Assembly: GCA_026214975.1 (NCBI GenBank)
Contig: CM047814.1
Coordinates: 23,662,558-23,726,557 of the forward strand
DNA: 64,000 bases
Source: Gentiana macrophylla
Lineage: Eukaryota > Streptophyta > Magnoliopsida > Gentianales > Gentianaceae
Reading direction: 5' to 3'
The position numbers and the translations under genes are program-made. A model generated the notes under the pieces. The model made no database searches and was not told where the DNA came from. It saw only the letters and a program-made list of their open reading frames with translations. How positions within the stretch are numbered: position 1 is the first letter of the stretch; every line of letters begins with the position of its first letter. Below are positions 1-9,727 of the stretch, piece by piece.

Positions 1-175
1 ATGCTGGCTTACATGACATTACGTCTTTCAAGTTCATGCCACAAAAATCACCGGAGGAGCTGCTGCTGCTGCTGCTGTTGCCGTCCGGGGGCGGCCTGGC
101 TTCGGCGGCAGTAATGGCTGCAACCACCACCACTAATGCAACTATGGCAAGCTTATAAGTGTTGAACATTTTCAT
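1..175 (-). CDS. DIR1-like lipid-transfer protein, 5' part only
   Basis: This minus-strand reading frame starts at the ATG at 175 and runs off the left edge after 58 codons. The N-terminus is a typical signal peptide: a short polar start (MKMFNTYK), a hydrophobic core rich in Val and Ala, then an Ala-Glu-Ala cleavage region. A proline/serine stretch with eight consecutive Ser follows, then DFCGMNLKDVMSCKPA. The spacing of that first Cys and the CGM...CKPA pattern match the start of DIR1-like members of the LTP/2S-albumin family, secreted small proteins with eight cysteines that bind lipids. Only two of the eight cysteines lie in the window, so the family call is by resemblance. A second ATG two codons later (169) is an alternative start. 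A TATA box about 90 bases upstream supports a real gene. Confidence 0.68.
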   Translation of the reverse strand, partial: MKMFNTYKLAIVALVVVVAAITAAEARPPPDGNSSSSSSSSGDFCGMNLKDVMSCKPA

Positions 176-262
176 GATCTCTAAACCTTTTGAAAAAGAT
201 TGAAGGAAGTGAAAGAGCAGTTGAACTTGTGTGTTGTTAATTGGTGGCTTTCACCACATGGG

Positions 263-270
263 CTTTTATA
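263..270 (-). promoter_or_regulatory. TATA box of the lipid-transfer-like gene
   Basis: On the minus strand this reads TATAAAAG, about 88 bases upstream of the ATG at 175. That is a normal TATA-to-start distance for a small plant gene with a short 5' UTR. Confidence 0.6.
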
Positions 271-689
271 GGACATGAAAAGAAGGGGCAGTTGATATAA
301 GACTGCCTTATGCATGGCCCATGGTTTTGGTACAATACAAGATTGAGGATGTTGTTGGCACCACAGTCAATTTACTTTCAAGCATAAAAGACAAATTCAA
401 ATTTCTAGAGTCGAATTTATACACAAAACTCGACTTTATAGCTAAGGACGGAGCTAGGATTTTAATTTGAGATGGGCTGATAGACTATATCGAGTTAATC
501 GGATGTGCTGAATTTAGAATATTTTATTAATCAAACTGGACTACATAGATTTTTTAATGTAATATTTTTTTTTGTCCAAATAGGCTTTACCCCATAGTCT
601 ATATATATACTAGTTGTGTCCTTGTTTATAGCAGTCGAAAGCAAATTTCGACCCCCGAAAGCCGATTTCCCCTCAAAATGTGATGCTTT
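271..689. other. Promoter-side intergenic DNA
   Basis: AT-rich sequence between the lipid-transfer-like promoter and a retroelement fragment. I see no reading frame, structured repeat or RNA gene in it. Confidence 0.5.
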
Positions 690-1735
690 GATAGATGGAT
701 CGTTGTAGTATTAAAAGTGTTCTGCAAGAGATTCGCACCTTCTACTACATTACCATGCCTTTTGGTCTAAAGAATGTGGGTGCCACATACCAGAGATTGG
801 TCAACACAATTTTTGTAGATCAGATCGAAAGAAACATGGAAGTAAATGTAAATGATTTGCTAGTCAAAAGCATATCCTTAACCGAATACATAGCAAATTT
901 TAGAGAAGTTTCAAGGAGCTTTGGAAAACTAACATGAGATTAAATCCAAAAAAGTGTACTTTCATAGTTCAGTCGGGGAAGTTCCTAGGATATATGATAT
1001 CTAAAGAAGAAATAAGAGCCAATCCAGATAAGGTTGATTTATTGCAGAATATGCCACCACCAAAGAACGTAAAAAGGTGCAAAGAGGCTAAATGGAAGGA
1101 TGGAGACATTGAGTAGGTTTCTGCCCAGGTTGGCAGAATGATCTTTACCATTCTTTTGGATTCTAAAAAAGAACAGCGCGTTCCGATGGGACGACGAGTG
1201 TCAAAAATCTTTCGATGACCTCAGAGCTTATCTGACCGAACTTCAAACACTGACGTCTCCTCAAGAAGGGGAAGATTTGTTCTTATACTTAGTTGTATGT
1301 AATGAGGCCATCAGTGCATTGCTCTTAAGAGAGGATAACGGGATCCAGAAACCCATTTATTATGTAAGCAAAGTGTTGAATGGACCCGAAGTCAGGTATT
1401 CATAGGCAGAAAATTGGTTCTCTCTTTAGTCCATGCGGCATGAAAGCTACATCCATACTTCCAGGCTCATCCAATAGGAGAACCAGGGGCGGACCCACGC
1501 ATTCTGGGGAGAGCACGTGACCACCTGATTTAAAAAAAAAAAAAAAAGTATTAAAACTATGTAGCTTTTTGTTAAAAAGTGTCATTTATTTAATGATAAA
1601 ATTGATGTTTTAGACTCAAATGACCCCACTCGAATTTTTTTTTTGGGTAAAATATGTAGTTTTAGACTCCGGTGACCTCACTGGAATTTATTCCTGGATC
1701 CGCCACTGAGGAGAACTACTCAGAACAATAGATTA
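690..1735 (+). pseudogene. Ty3/gypsy RT-RNase H fragment, interrupted by a MITE
   Basis: Translated pieces in successive frames give RT palm sequences (YYITMPFGLKNVGATYQRLV), then NPKKCTF and GKFLGYM. An RNase H stretch follows (SFDDLRAYLTELQTLTSPQ, then PIYYVSKVLNGPE). These are standard blocks of plant Ty3/gypsy polymerase. The usual acidic catalytic box is degraded: VNVNDLLVKS stands where YVDDMLVKS-type sequence is expected. The piece has several frame changes and stops, and lacks protease, integrase and clear LTRs, so it is a dead fragment. RNase H is cut by the hAT-type MITE at 1484-1708. Removing the MITE and one copy of its 8-bp duplication restores a join in QAHPIGE/LLRTI. Confidence 0.85.
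1484..1708. mobile_element. hAT-type MITE, 225 bp, with perfect 8-bp target duplication
   Basis: The ends are imperfect inverted repeats: CAGGGGCGGACCCACG on the left, and CAGTGGCGGATCCAGG read inward from the right. The flanks are identical 8-bp direct repeats, AGGAGAAC, at 1476-1483 and 1709-1716. An 8-bp duplication and a CA(G)nGGCGGAnCCA terminus are hallmarks of plant hAT elements. It has no coding capacity (A-rich, T-rich interior), so it is non-autonomous. It lies inside a gypsy RNase H fragment and is therefore younger than it. Related elements lie at 55973-56139 and 59155-59331. Confidence 0.88.
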
Positions 1736-3480
1736 TATAGGTGTCTACCAGCTCATACGGCCGATATGGTGCAGGTTCACCTCGGTCTCAGATTCCCATC
1801 TCTATACAAAGCCGTCATCGATCTCAAGCAACAGTTACACGGTCAGTAAGGCATTAACTCAGTATCAACTCACGATCTTACAACTGTTCTAATATTCATG
1901 CTTCTAAAAGCCATAACTGCACTATGACTACCTCCATAGCGGCTCCCAATCATTGACCACGACTTCAATGTCTGGACAATCAACTACCCACAATGGAGGC
2001 CTATAAAAGGTTCAAAATCCTATAAATCAGAACTACGTTTTAGCTTGATCCCAAAATTTCTGGGTATGTAGATAGTCAATTCGTTGGCTCAGCTAATAAT
2101 AATCAACAAATCCACTAAATTAGTAGTTGGGTTATCCTCATGAAGCTCAGTTACCCAATTATAAATCTGATTTCCTCTCTGACAATTTTGAGCGTCAATA
2201 TGGAACAGTCCAAAACATTAATAAAAGAAATAAATCCTGGTAATTAAATGAGGAGTAATTATAGAAGATTGAATCTTCTTAAATCTTTTATCCAATTTTC
2301 CAAAAACAAAAAGAATCACAAAAGTTTTATTACAAAAAAACACTCTCAAACACACACACACAATTCGGTTACAACTATATATATATATATATAGAATTTT
2401 CAAAAAAAAAAGTGTAAAGATAATGACACAACAATTAAATCGTAACGAATGACATAACAATTATTTACCTCGTTGATCATGCTTTGTGTTACTCGTTGTG
2501 ACAGAACATTCGTGCCCGTATTTTTTTTTTATTTTTTAAGCCATGGGTAAAGTTCACGTGAGGTTATTGTTGGCTATTTTGGCATGACGCTTCACGGAGT
2601 TGCTTCGATAGAAGAAAGAATGTTAGCGGGCATTTAGTAACATGGTACTCTGATCAGTAATAATAATAATAATATAGTAGTAGAAAATACTACGGCCACA
2701 ACAATTATATCTTAAGAATTGACAACATTTTTTTTTTTTTTATCTTTGATATAACGTGGGATCTAACCTCAAAAAAAAAAAAGAAGATAATAACGTGGGA
2801 TCTATTGAATATTATATAAGCCCAACATATAAGTCTTTTTTATATATTTTCACACATATGGTTAAATGTCATTAATTTTAATGGTAAAAGTCTAAAATAT
2901 CCATAACAGTTGTAAAGTAGATAAATAAATAATAAATTAGGAATAAAAGAAAAAAAAAAAATAAATGGTTCATTGGTATTCTAAATGAACTTATATTATA
3001 TGACAAATTCAAAAAGTTAAACAAATTTACATTTTAGGATGAAGATAGTAAAGATTTTCACATAATATGAAATTTGATGATTGTAATTAATTTTAGACAA
3101 AAAAAGACTAATATAGCTTATGAATAGTATTAATGCAATGAATATGAAGTATGGAAAAATTGTTGAATTAATAATAAATTCAAGGTAATAAACAAAAGCA
3201 ATATAGAATATAGATAGTGGCCAGGTAGTAAAATCTCTAATCGTGTTAAACATGATTATGCACACACACTGCAAACTAATGTCAGCTGTTTATTTGTTTC
3301 CAACGGTACATATACAAACAAAATGAATCGGCATTTTCTGGAACATGAAAACATACACTACAAGAACTGGAAAAAGGATAAAACTTAAATATGGGTTCTG
3401 GCGGAGGTGGAATTACACGGTTCAAGTTAAAAGACCTTGGAATGGAAGTATAAAAAGTGTGTAATGGAGAAGGAGCAGCA
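1736..3480. other. AT-rich intergenic DNA, possible LTR remnant at the left
   Basis: The first 400 bases include CTATAAAAGG at 2001-2010 and could be leftover gypsy LTR, but no partner copy is present to prove it. The rest is low-complexity AT-rich sequence with short TA, CA and A/T runs. Small frames on either strand are dominated by this composition, and I do not regard any as genes. Confidence 0.4.
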
Positions 3481-3725
3481 GCAGAAACGCGATTTTGGGG
3501 CAGAATTTCTGGAATTTATTCATATCATGTAGTACTTAAAGTATATCAGTTTGATACATACATGGAAGCCGGTCAAAAAGAATCATAAAGCAAATCGTTC
3601 TCAGGAAAACACGAGGCTCAACAAGAAAAAGAAAATATCCACCTATTTACCTCCCAAAAGCAAAAACCATGGAGTTGAAAAGATTACCATTCATGAAAAT
3701 TGCGGTATGCCTCATTAGAATCAAC

Positions 3726-4359
3726 TCATTCTCCACCCTTGTTTGTCTCTGTTTTATCCTCACCAAGAGTAAACCGAACAAAACGTCGAACCTTTATGTT
3801 CTCCCCAATTGCAGCAACACTTTGCTTCACAATATCTTTCACCAAAACAGAGTCGTCTTTAATGAAAGCCTGTTCTAGAAGCACAAGCTCCCCTAGCCTC
3901 TTTGATACCCTTCCCTCAACTATTTTCTCTCGTATGTTCTCTGGTTTTGATTGAAGATCTTCTCTCTGCATCTCCAATTCCTTTTCCCTGTTAACAATCT
4001 CTGCTGGAATGTCTTCAGGGGTTACGTATTGCACTTGTGGGCACGCAACTATTTGCATTGCTAGATCATCCACTAGTTCCTTGAACTTTTCACTTCTACC
4101 CACAAAGTCAGTTTCGCAATTGACTTCAATTAGAACACCGATGCGAGAATCGTGGATATAGGAACCGATTCTGCCTTCTGCTGCCAACCTGCTTGATTTT
4201 TTGTCAGCTGCAGACAGACCCTTCTTTCTGAGATACTCCTGTGCTTTCTCAAGGTCTCCTCCAGTTTCCGAGAGAGCTTTCTTGCAGTCCATCATACCAG
4301 CACCAGTTTCTTCTCTAAGTTGTTTAACTAGTACAGCAGACACTGTTGCTTTATTTGAT
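3726..4359 (-). CDS. PETs: PETs exon 3: second EF-Ts domain, intact
   Basis: After the acceptor TTTGCAG the exon encodes [20 protein letters not shown], then an uninterrupted EF-Ts domain containing [39 protein letters not shown] and [18 protein letters not shown]. The stop is TGA at 3728-3726 after ETNKGGE. N-terminal TDVGIP-like EF-Tu contacts are replaced by the [20 protein letters not shown] helix typical of EF-Ts. There are no frame breaks, in contrast with exon 2. Length and ending agree with plant polyproteins, where the second EF-Ts domain closes the protein. Confidence 0.93.
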
Positions 4360-7300
4360 CTGCAAATTAGCATTAAATTAGGATTGTTTGTTGTTACAAG
4401 AGAAAAGACAATGGGGTAGCTATTTACATACAACTGCATGTGGAACTTTCAAAAACTGAACACAAGTGATGGTAAGCAAGTGTTAACACGATATGCGATC
4501 ACATTACAGAACTATATCGTGCTTTCAAAATTTCAAATTTCCTCAAAAAGGATTTGCATTAATTTGTAGCAGCACAAAGCCGAATATTAGTTTGCATACT
4601 CGATCATGGTGTTGTATCTTTCAGTTAAATACTATCTGACAAAAAATAAAGAAGCAAAACGCTTTTGAAGTGGAAAAAACCGTATTCACAGTTCAAAAGC
4701 AGCAAGTGATGCAAGCCAGTCTTCACTCAGAGCATACAAACCCCTATTGAAAATTCTAACATAGAGTATCAAGATGAGTGCCATGTGTGTAAAAAGACAA
4801 AGATGTCGTCTTTTTGCAAACGTGGCGTCCATCCAACGGTCTGGTCTAATAGATACTCTCTATGTTAGAATTTCACACCCTTTATCCCCCCTGCCTGGTC
4901 CTTTCGTAAGGAAAAAGAAGAAACAATGTGCTATATCATGGATATATAAGTGTTGTGTTGAAGTGCATGTATCTCAAACAACTTAAGCTTTTGAGATGGC
5001 TATCCAACATGGAGGATACTATAGGTTCAACCTCTCTATATCCGGTTTCATCCCAATTTATGTTAGCAAGTGTTTGGCCACGGTAATAGCCTTTCATGCC
5101 CTTTATTTGTCTTTTGTGTGGCCCGTAGTCTTTGTACAAGGTCCGAACTAGCTGGGCAGAAATGCATTGTATTTAAATATGTAAAACACTCATCTCCCCA
5201 ACAGAGTCATAATCTTTAAGGAGAAACGGTAATTCAACAAATAGGTTCAGCAGCAGAAGTCACTTACTTTTCAACAGTTTCCTTTGCATCACCGGTGGAA
5301 GACTGGTCTTTTCTAGTGCAGGAGCCTTGGCGGTAGTTTGAGCAGCTACCTCTCTGCGAAATCTTGGGTTTTCTTTTCAAGGCCTTCTCCAAGAATGTAA
5401 CGTGCAAATCTTTTAACTTTGATGTTTTCTCCAATTGTTGCAATAGTCTGCTTTACCAAGTCTTTAACCACTGTTTTGTCGTTCTTAATGAAAGGCTGTT
5501 CAAGTAACGCGAGCTCGTCAAGCCTCTTTTGTATCCGTCCATCAACAATCTTGGACCTTATCTGCTCAGGTTTGGATAAAAGATCTTCTTTTTGCATTTC
5601 AATCTCTCTTTCCTTATTAACTATTTCTTTGGGAATTTCGTCTGTATCAATGTATTGTACTTGAGCACATGCAGCAACTTGCATGGCTAAGTCATCCACC
5701 AATTCCTTAAATATGTCACCTCGTACTCGAAATCCGTCTCACAGTTCACCTCTATCAAAACACCAATTCTGCTATCATGAATGTATGCTCCTACTCTTCC
5801 CTCAGCAGTAGTCCTGCTTGCTTTCTTATCAGCACTAGCTAGCCCTTTCTTTCTTAGATATTCCTGAGCCTTAATTAAGTCCCCTCCAGTTTCTAATAGT
5901 GCTTTCTTGCAATCCATCATACCTGCGCCAGTTTCTTCACAAGCTGCTGCTTCACCAGGGCAGGCGATATAGAAGATGCTGAAATTCACAAGCAGATGTT
6001 AAAGGTTAAAATTGGCTTAAAAGACATTTAGGAATAATTCTGCTGTGTAAAACTGCAAGCACAGCTGAAATTGAACCAGGTACCAGATATTTTAGGAAAT
6101 AACACAAATCGCTGAGTTCAGTTCAGCATAATTAAAAGAATGTAACTTTATGGTCAAACAAGCCATCAAATTTAGGGAACGGTGAGGGGTGAGATGAGTG
6201 CAAGGGTAACAGGCCCTTTATTTGGCTTGGTTTAGCTTTTTCTTTTCTCCCTTTCTTGGTTTAGCTTCTTATAAGTGCATACTCAAGTATGTGAAATTGC
6301 TATAATCACGTTGTCAGATAACTCTCAATCTCTTTAATACAAGTATCAGCAAACCCTTGATTTTTTTCTTATCATCTTATTATGGCGCCTAAAAAACAAC
6401 TAAACTGAGAAACATGTTGTGTTTTATATAGAGATGATAAACAACATCTTCAAGAAAAAAAAAATCCAGCTGCTGACAATGACAACTACAAAACTAAATC
6501 TTCCAGATCATATCATAACAGTGTGTCTATCGGATGTTGTCACGACCATAATTGCACTATTAGTTCTTCCATAAAATGGAATGTGGGTTTGAAATATATT
6601 CTGACATGAAAGTCGAGAAAATCTACAAATACGAGATCAAAAATTCAGTTCTAAGAGACACGGAAATATGATACTAACACAACAAGTGTGTACAATGTAT
6701 CCACATTGAAAGTAATTGTTTAACTCTATTGCATTATCATCTCTCCCAAAAGCTTAAGCTTAATGCGGAGGTGGATAGTTAACATTTTAAACTGTCAGAA
6801 AATCTGTATAATGAGTCTTTTTTATTACTGTGTAATTAGTGCTAATCCTATGATTAATATTCGGAATATCCTAATCTAAGTCTGATCACAAAGTCTACGC
6901 CTTGTAAAGCATCAGGGAGCGAGTATACCTTCTTGACCCTCATGATTGGCAATTATTTCAGGACTGCCCACCTTATCAATTGCATCAGCCTGTGCATCTA
7001 CCACTACTTCTACGCCTTGTGAAGCATCAGGGAGTATACCTTCTTGGCCCTCCACCTTATCAATTGCATCAACCTGTGCATCTGCAACTACTTCTACGCC
7101 TTGTGATGCATCAGGGAGTACACCTTCTTGGCCCTCATGATTGCCAATTATTTCAGGACTGCCCACCTTATCACTTGCATCAACTTGTGCATCTACCACT
7201 ACTTCTACGCCTTGTGAAGCATCAGGGAGTATACCTTCTTGACCCTCATGATTGCCAATTATTTCAGAACTGCCCACATTATCAATTGCATCAACCTGTA

Positions 7301-8651
7301 CATCTACCGCTACTTCTACACCTTGTGATGCATCAGGGAGTATACCTTCTTGGCCCTCCACCTTATCAATTGCATCAACCTGTGCATCTACAACTACTTC
7401 TACACCTTGTGAAGCGTCAGGGAGTATACCTTCTTGGCCCTCATGATTGTCGATTATTTCAGGACTGCCCACCTTATCAATTGCATTATTTTCAACCTGT
7501 GCATCTTCTACTACTTCTAAAGATGGTTCCTTCTCTTTCTGTTGTTTATCCAGAAAAGCAGATATGTCTTTGTTATTCCTGAAAGCCAAGACAAAGGGGT
7601 TAGTAGCCGTATGAACAACAGCTGGCCTTATTATCGTATCCGACCCTGCAGCATCATCCTCATCTTTCATGGTCAATGTCACCTGCCCCCTATTAATGCG
7701 TAGGACTCGTACTTTCACTTCTTGTCCGGTCTGTAAAGAGGTTCCTCCCATGATATTTTCGAAACCTTCCGCTTCCTCTGATGTTGGCAAGAATCCTTCC
7801 TCTCCCTCAGGTAGAGATATAAAAGCACCGGATCTGGTCATGTTTTTGACAGTTCCTTCAAGTTCCTGCCCCTTCACGAACTTTGAGCTTTTCCTTGTTT
7901 CAGCCCTCTTCTGGTTAGACTGCGAACTGCTCGTTCTGGGAGATCTCGATTTGTCACTTCCAGAATTTACCCGCTTTTGTTGTTCCCCCTTGTTGGCCTC
8001 ATCACCGTTACGCATTGTAAGAGATATTCGTCCAGTTTCGGTGTTAGCTTCGACTAATCTTACAGTCACCTCCTGCCCGATTGAAACAATATCTTTGACA
8101 TCCTTCACAAAGCTATCGCTCAATTGAGAAACATGTACAAGGCCATCAGTGAAAGCACCAAAATCAACAAAAGCACCAAATGGCAGAATAGATCTAACTT
8201 TCCCAGTAAAAGTAGTACCAGGGACCAGATCCTCATTTTTAATAGGAGGCACGTCACTCTTCCTGGCAGCTCGAGGGAGTTTAGATTGAGATGAGGTAGG
8301 AACAGCATCAGATTTTATTGAAGAATCTTCACTTGGTTCAGTAGGAACTGGAATAGACCCAACCAAATCATCAGATTCCTTCTGCTTAACAGCCGAATCA
8401 GCTTCCTCTACGGCTACATCCGTGCCAGCAGCAGCTACTTTACGTATCCTTAATTTAGCTGGCAAAACACATTCAGTTCTGAATGGCGAAAATAACAGAG
8501 GTGATATGGAAAGAAGTGTTGAATATCTTTGCGGCATTGTTTGCTTCCTCAGGATACTGCAATTTCTCGGAGAACAATCCTTCCTAGTAATGGACGCATT
8601 TCCCACAGAAGCAAAATAACAAATATTTGAAGTTGGAAGCACAGGTGTCAT
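3726..8651 (-). CDS. PETs: Plastid EF-Ts polyprotein (S1-S1-EF-Ts-EF-Ts)
   Basis: The gene encodes the chloroplast polyprotein of elongation factor Ts, which plants express as a fusion of S1-type RNA-binding domains with two EF-Ts domains. EF-Ts regenerates EF-Tu-GTP in plastid translation, and the S1 part corresponds to the ribosome-associated PSRP-7 product known from algae. Coding exons are 8651-6929, 5978-5268 and 4359-3726. The exon 1-2 and exon 2-3 junctions are in phase: a split Ala codon in [11 protein letters not shown], then VEK-SNKATVS. I start at the ATG at 8651 ([13 protein letters not shown]), which matches the conserved start of the family, rather than the GTG two codons upstream. 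The first ~70 residues look like a transit peptide. Exon 2 carries apparent frameshifts not seen in exons 1 and 3, so as read here the fusion is not one open frame. Confidence 0.92.
4749..4874. repeat. Foldback MITE-like repeat in PETs intron 2
   Basis: The left arm reads GAAAATTCTAACATAGAGTA; the right arm, read inward, gives GAAATTCTAACATAGAGAGT, and both arms continue with TATC. The pairing resumes deeper in (GCCATGTGTGTAAAAAGAC against GCCACGTTTGCAAAAAGAC), so nearly the whole 126 bp can fold back. No target duplication is certain. It sits in the intron between the two EF-Ts exons. Confidence 0.7.
5268..5978 (-). CDS. PETs: PETs exon 2: first EF-Ts domain, with frameshifts
   Basis: The acceptor TTTCAG at 5979-5984 precedes [10 protein letters not shown], then the EF-Ts hallmark [20 protein letters not shown], then the coiled core ending in [17 protein letters not shown]. 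The domain is conserved but needs at least three frame changes. One falls between LVKQ and EETGAG (about 5935-5945), one after NCETDF (about 5715-5730), and one after TQDFA (about 5345-5355). A fourth shift would give the acidic linker before the donor GAAAA/GTAAGTG at 5268. Between shifts the protein is close to the family, with no other stops. That fits either very recent pseudogenisation or base-calling indels. The second EF-Ts exon is intact. Confidence 0.82.
6929..7525 (-). repeat. Acidic protein repeat array within PETs exon 1
   Basis: About six tandem units are built around [10 protein letters not shown](GSPEIIGNH)[17 protein letters not shown]. Short units are about 28 residues; long units, about 37, add the GSPEIIGNH segment, and the two types alternate irregularly. 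DNA identity between units is very high, so expansion is recent or kept uniform by unequal exchange. Every unit encodes AAG-GTATACTC, the same bases that form the real splice donor at the end of the array. Confidence 0.88.
6929..8651 (-). CDS. PETs: PETs exon 1: transit peptide, two S1 domains, acidic repeats
   Basis: This exon contributes 574 codons plus one base. Residues 1-70 are Ser/Arg-rich with few acidic residues, as expected for plastid targeting. Two S1 domains follow. One spans about 143-214, from [20 protein letters not shown] to GRISLTMR. The other spans about 258-331, from [20 protein letters not shown] to GQVTLTMK. A basic Ser/Arg/Lys linker separates them. From about residue 365 the exon is a set of near-identical acidic repeats containing [16 protein letters not shown]. 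The donor is CAAGAAG/GTATAC, and phase 1 fits the next exon. The frame continues to 6912, but those last codons read into the intron, through an extra repeat copy carrying a 2-base insertion. Confidence 0.9.
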
Positions 8652-9620
8652 ATTCACTTTCAGGGAAGAATTTAGGTGGCAATCACGAAACAGAACTCAG
8701 TTCACTGAATTCTTGACCTGCAAAACAAACGGAGCTGAATTGGTCAGAAGGGACAGATATAGAACATAAAAGTTTACATCAAGATTTAGCAGTGCCAAAT
8801 GAAGAATCTTAGGATTTGCATATGACTATGCTATTGAGGGAGAGCCAGGGATTACGTCACATCAAGAGATATTACACGAATACCAGACACCCAACAGCAT
8901 CCCCCTTTTATCTTAATGAACTTTAAGGAGACTAAAGAAAATCAAGTTAAAGCTTTAGCAGAGGGCTGCGAATAAATGTATTTACCCAAACACCAAAAGA
9001 ATTTGGGGACTAAAATCAGAGTTTTCTCTCATCTATCCATCTCTTTTTTTCTTTTCTTTTTTGAACAAAATCCATCTCTTATTTGAAGCATAGTGTTTTC
9101 ATAATCAAGCCACAAAAGGCAGGAAATTGATTGAAGATGCACAAACAAGCAAGGCAGTAAATTGATTGTTTTTTTCCCCATAAATAAAAATAAATTTAGC
9201 TCTAGCATTGCAATTAGATAAAAGACAAAGGATAAAGAAGAACTCTATACGATGATAAGCTCCTCCCAACCATCCCCGAAAGAAAGAGAAATAAATACAG
9301 TAAACGTTCTTGAAAATTTACATAAAGTCATAAACCCATTGGAATACTATCAACTAGCAGAAAAATGGAGGAAACACAGGAGACAAAAAAGCCAAAAAGA
9401 GATACCTTTTAGGAATAAGTCTTCAGTTACCACGAATTTTGTTTTTCTCTGTGACTTTCAAAGACTGGTGCATCTATTTCCTATGTAAAATTATCAGCTT
9501 CAAATGGAAATATGGCCAGAGCGCAGTTGCAGGTGCAAAGTACTGAAAATTTTCGAGGGAAATGAAAGGCGGGGCTGTAAATCCTTATCCCAATTGGCAT
9601 CATCAACCTCAGCCTGTCCA
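8652..9620 (-). other. PETs 5' UTR with a leader intron
   Basis: The 66 bases upstream of the ATG (8717-8652) follow an acceptor, GTTTTGCAG. A matching donor, CCTAAAAG/GTATCTC, lies at about 9406, so the transcript probably begins near 9600, is spliced over about 690 bases, and joins the short leader piece. Frames in 9252-9719 fall inside this leader exon and intron and are not genes. The transcription start is only estimated. Confidence 0.55.
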
Positions 9621-9727
9621 TTATATTTCATGAAAATTGCAAAATATATTTCTAAAATACATATCATCCTATATTTTTTTATTTTATTTTTGGGTATTTG
9701 TTTAAAAGAACTAGTTTGAGTACTTAT

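Noticed and set aside
6946..8619. Long plus-strand frames opposite the EF-Ts polyprotein exon 1
   Set aside because: They are antisense shadows of the repeat array and S1 domains, with repetitive [14 protein letters not shown] translations.
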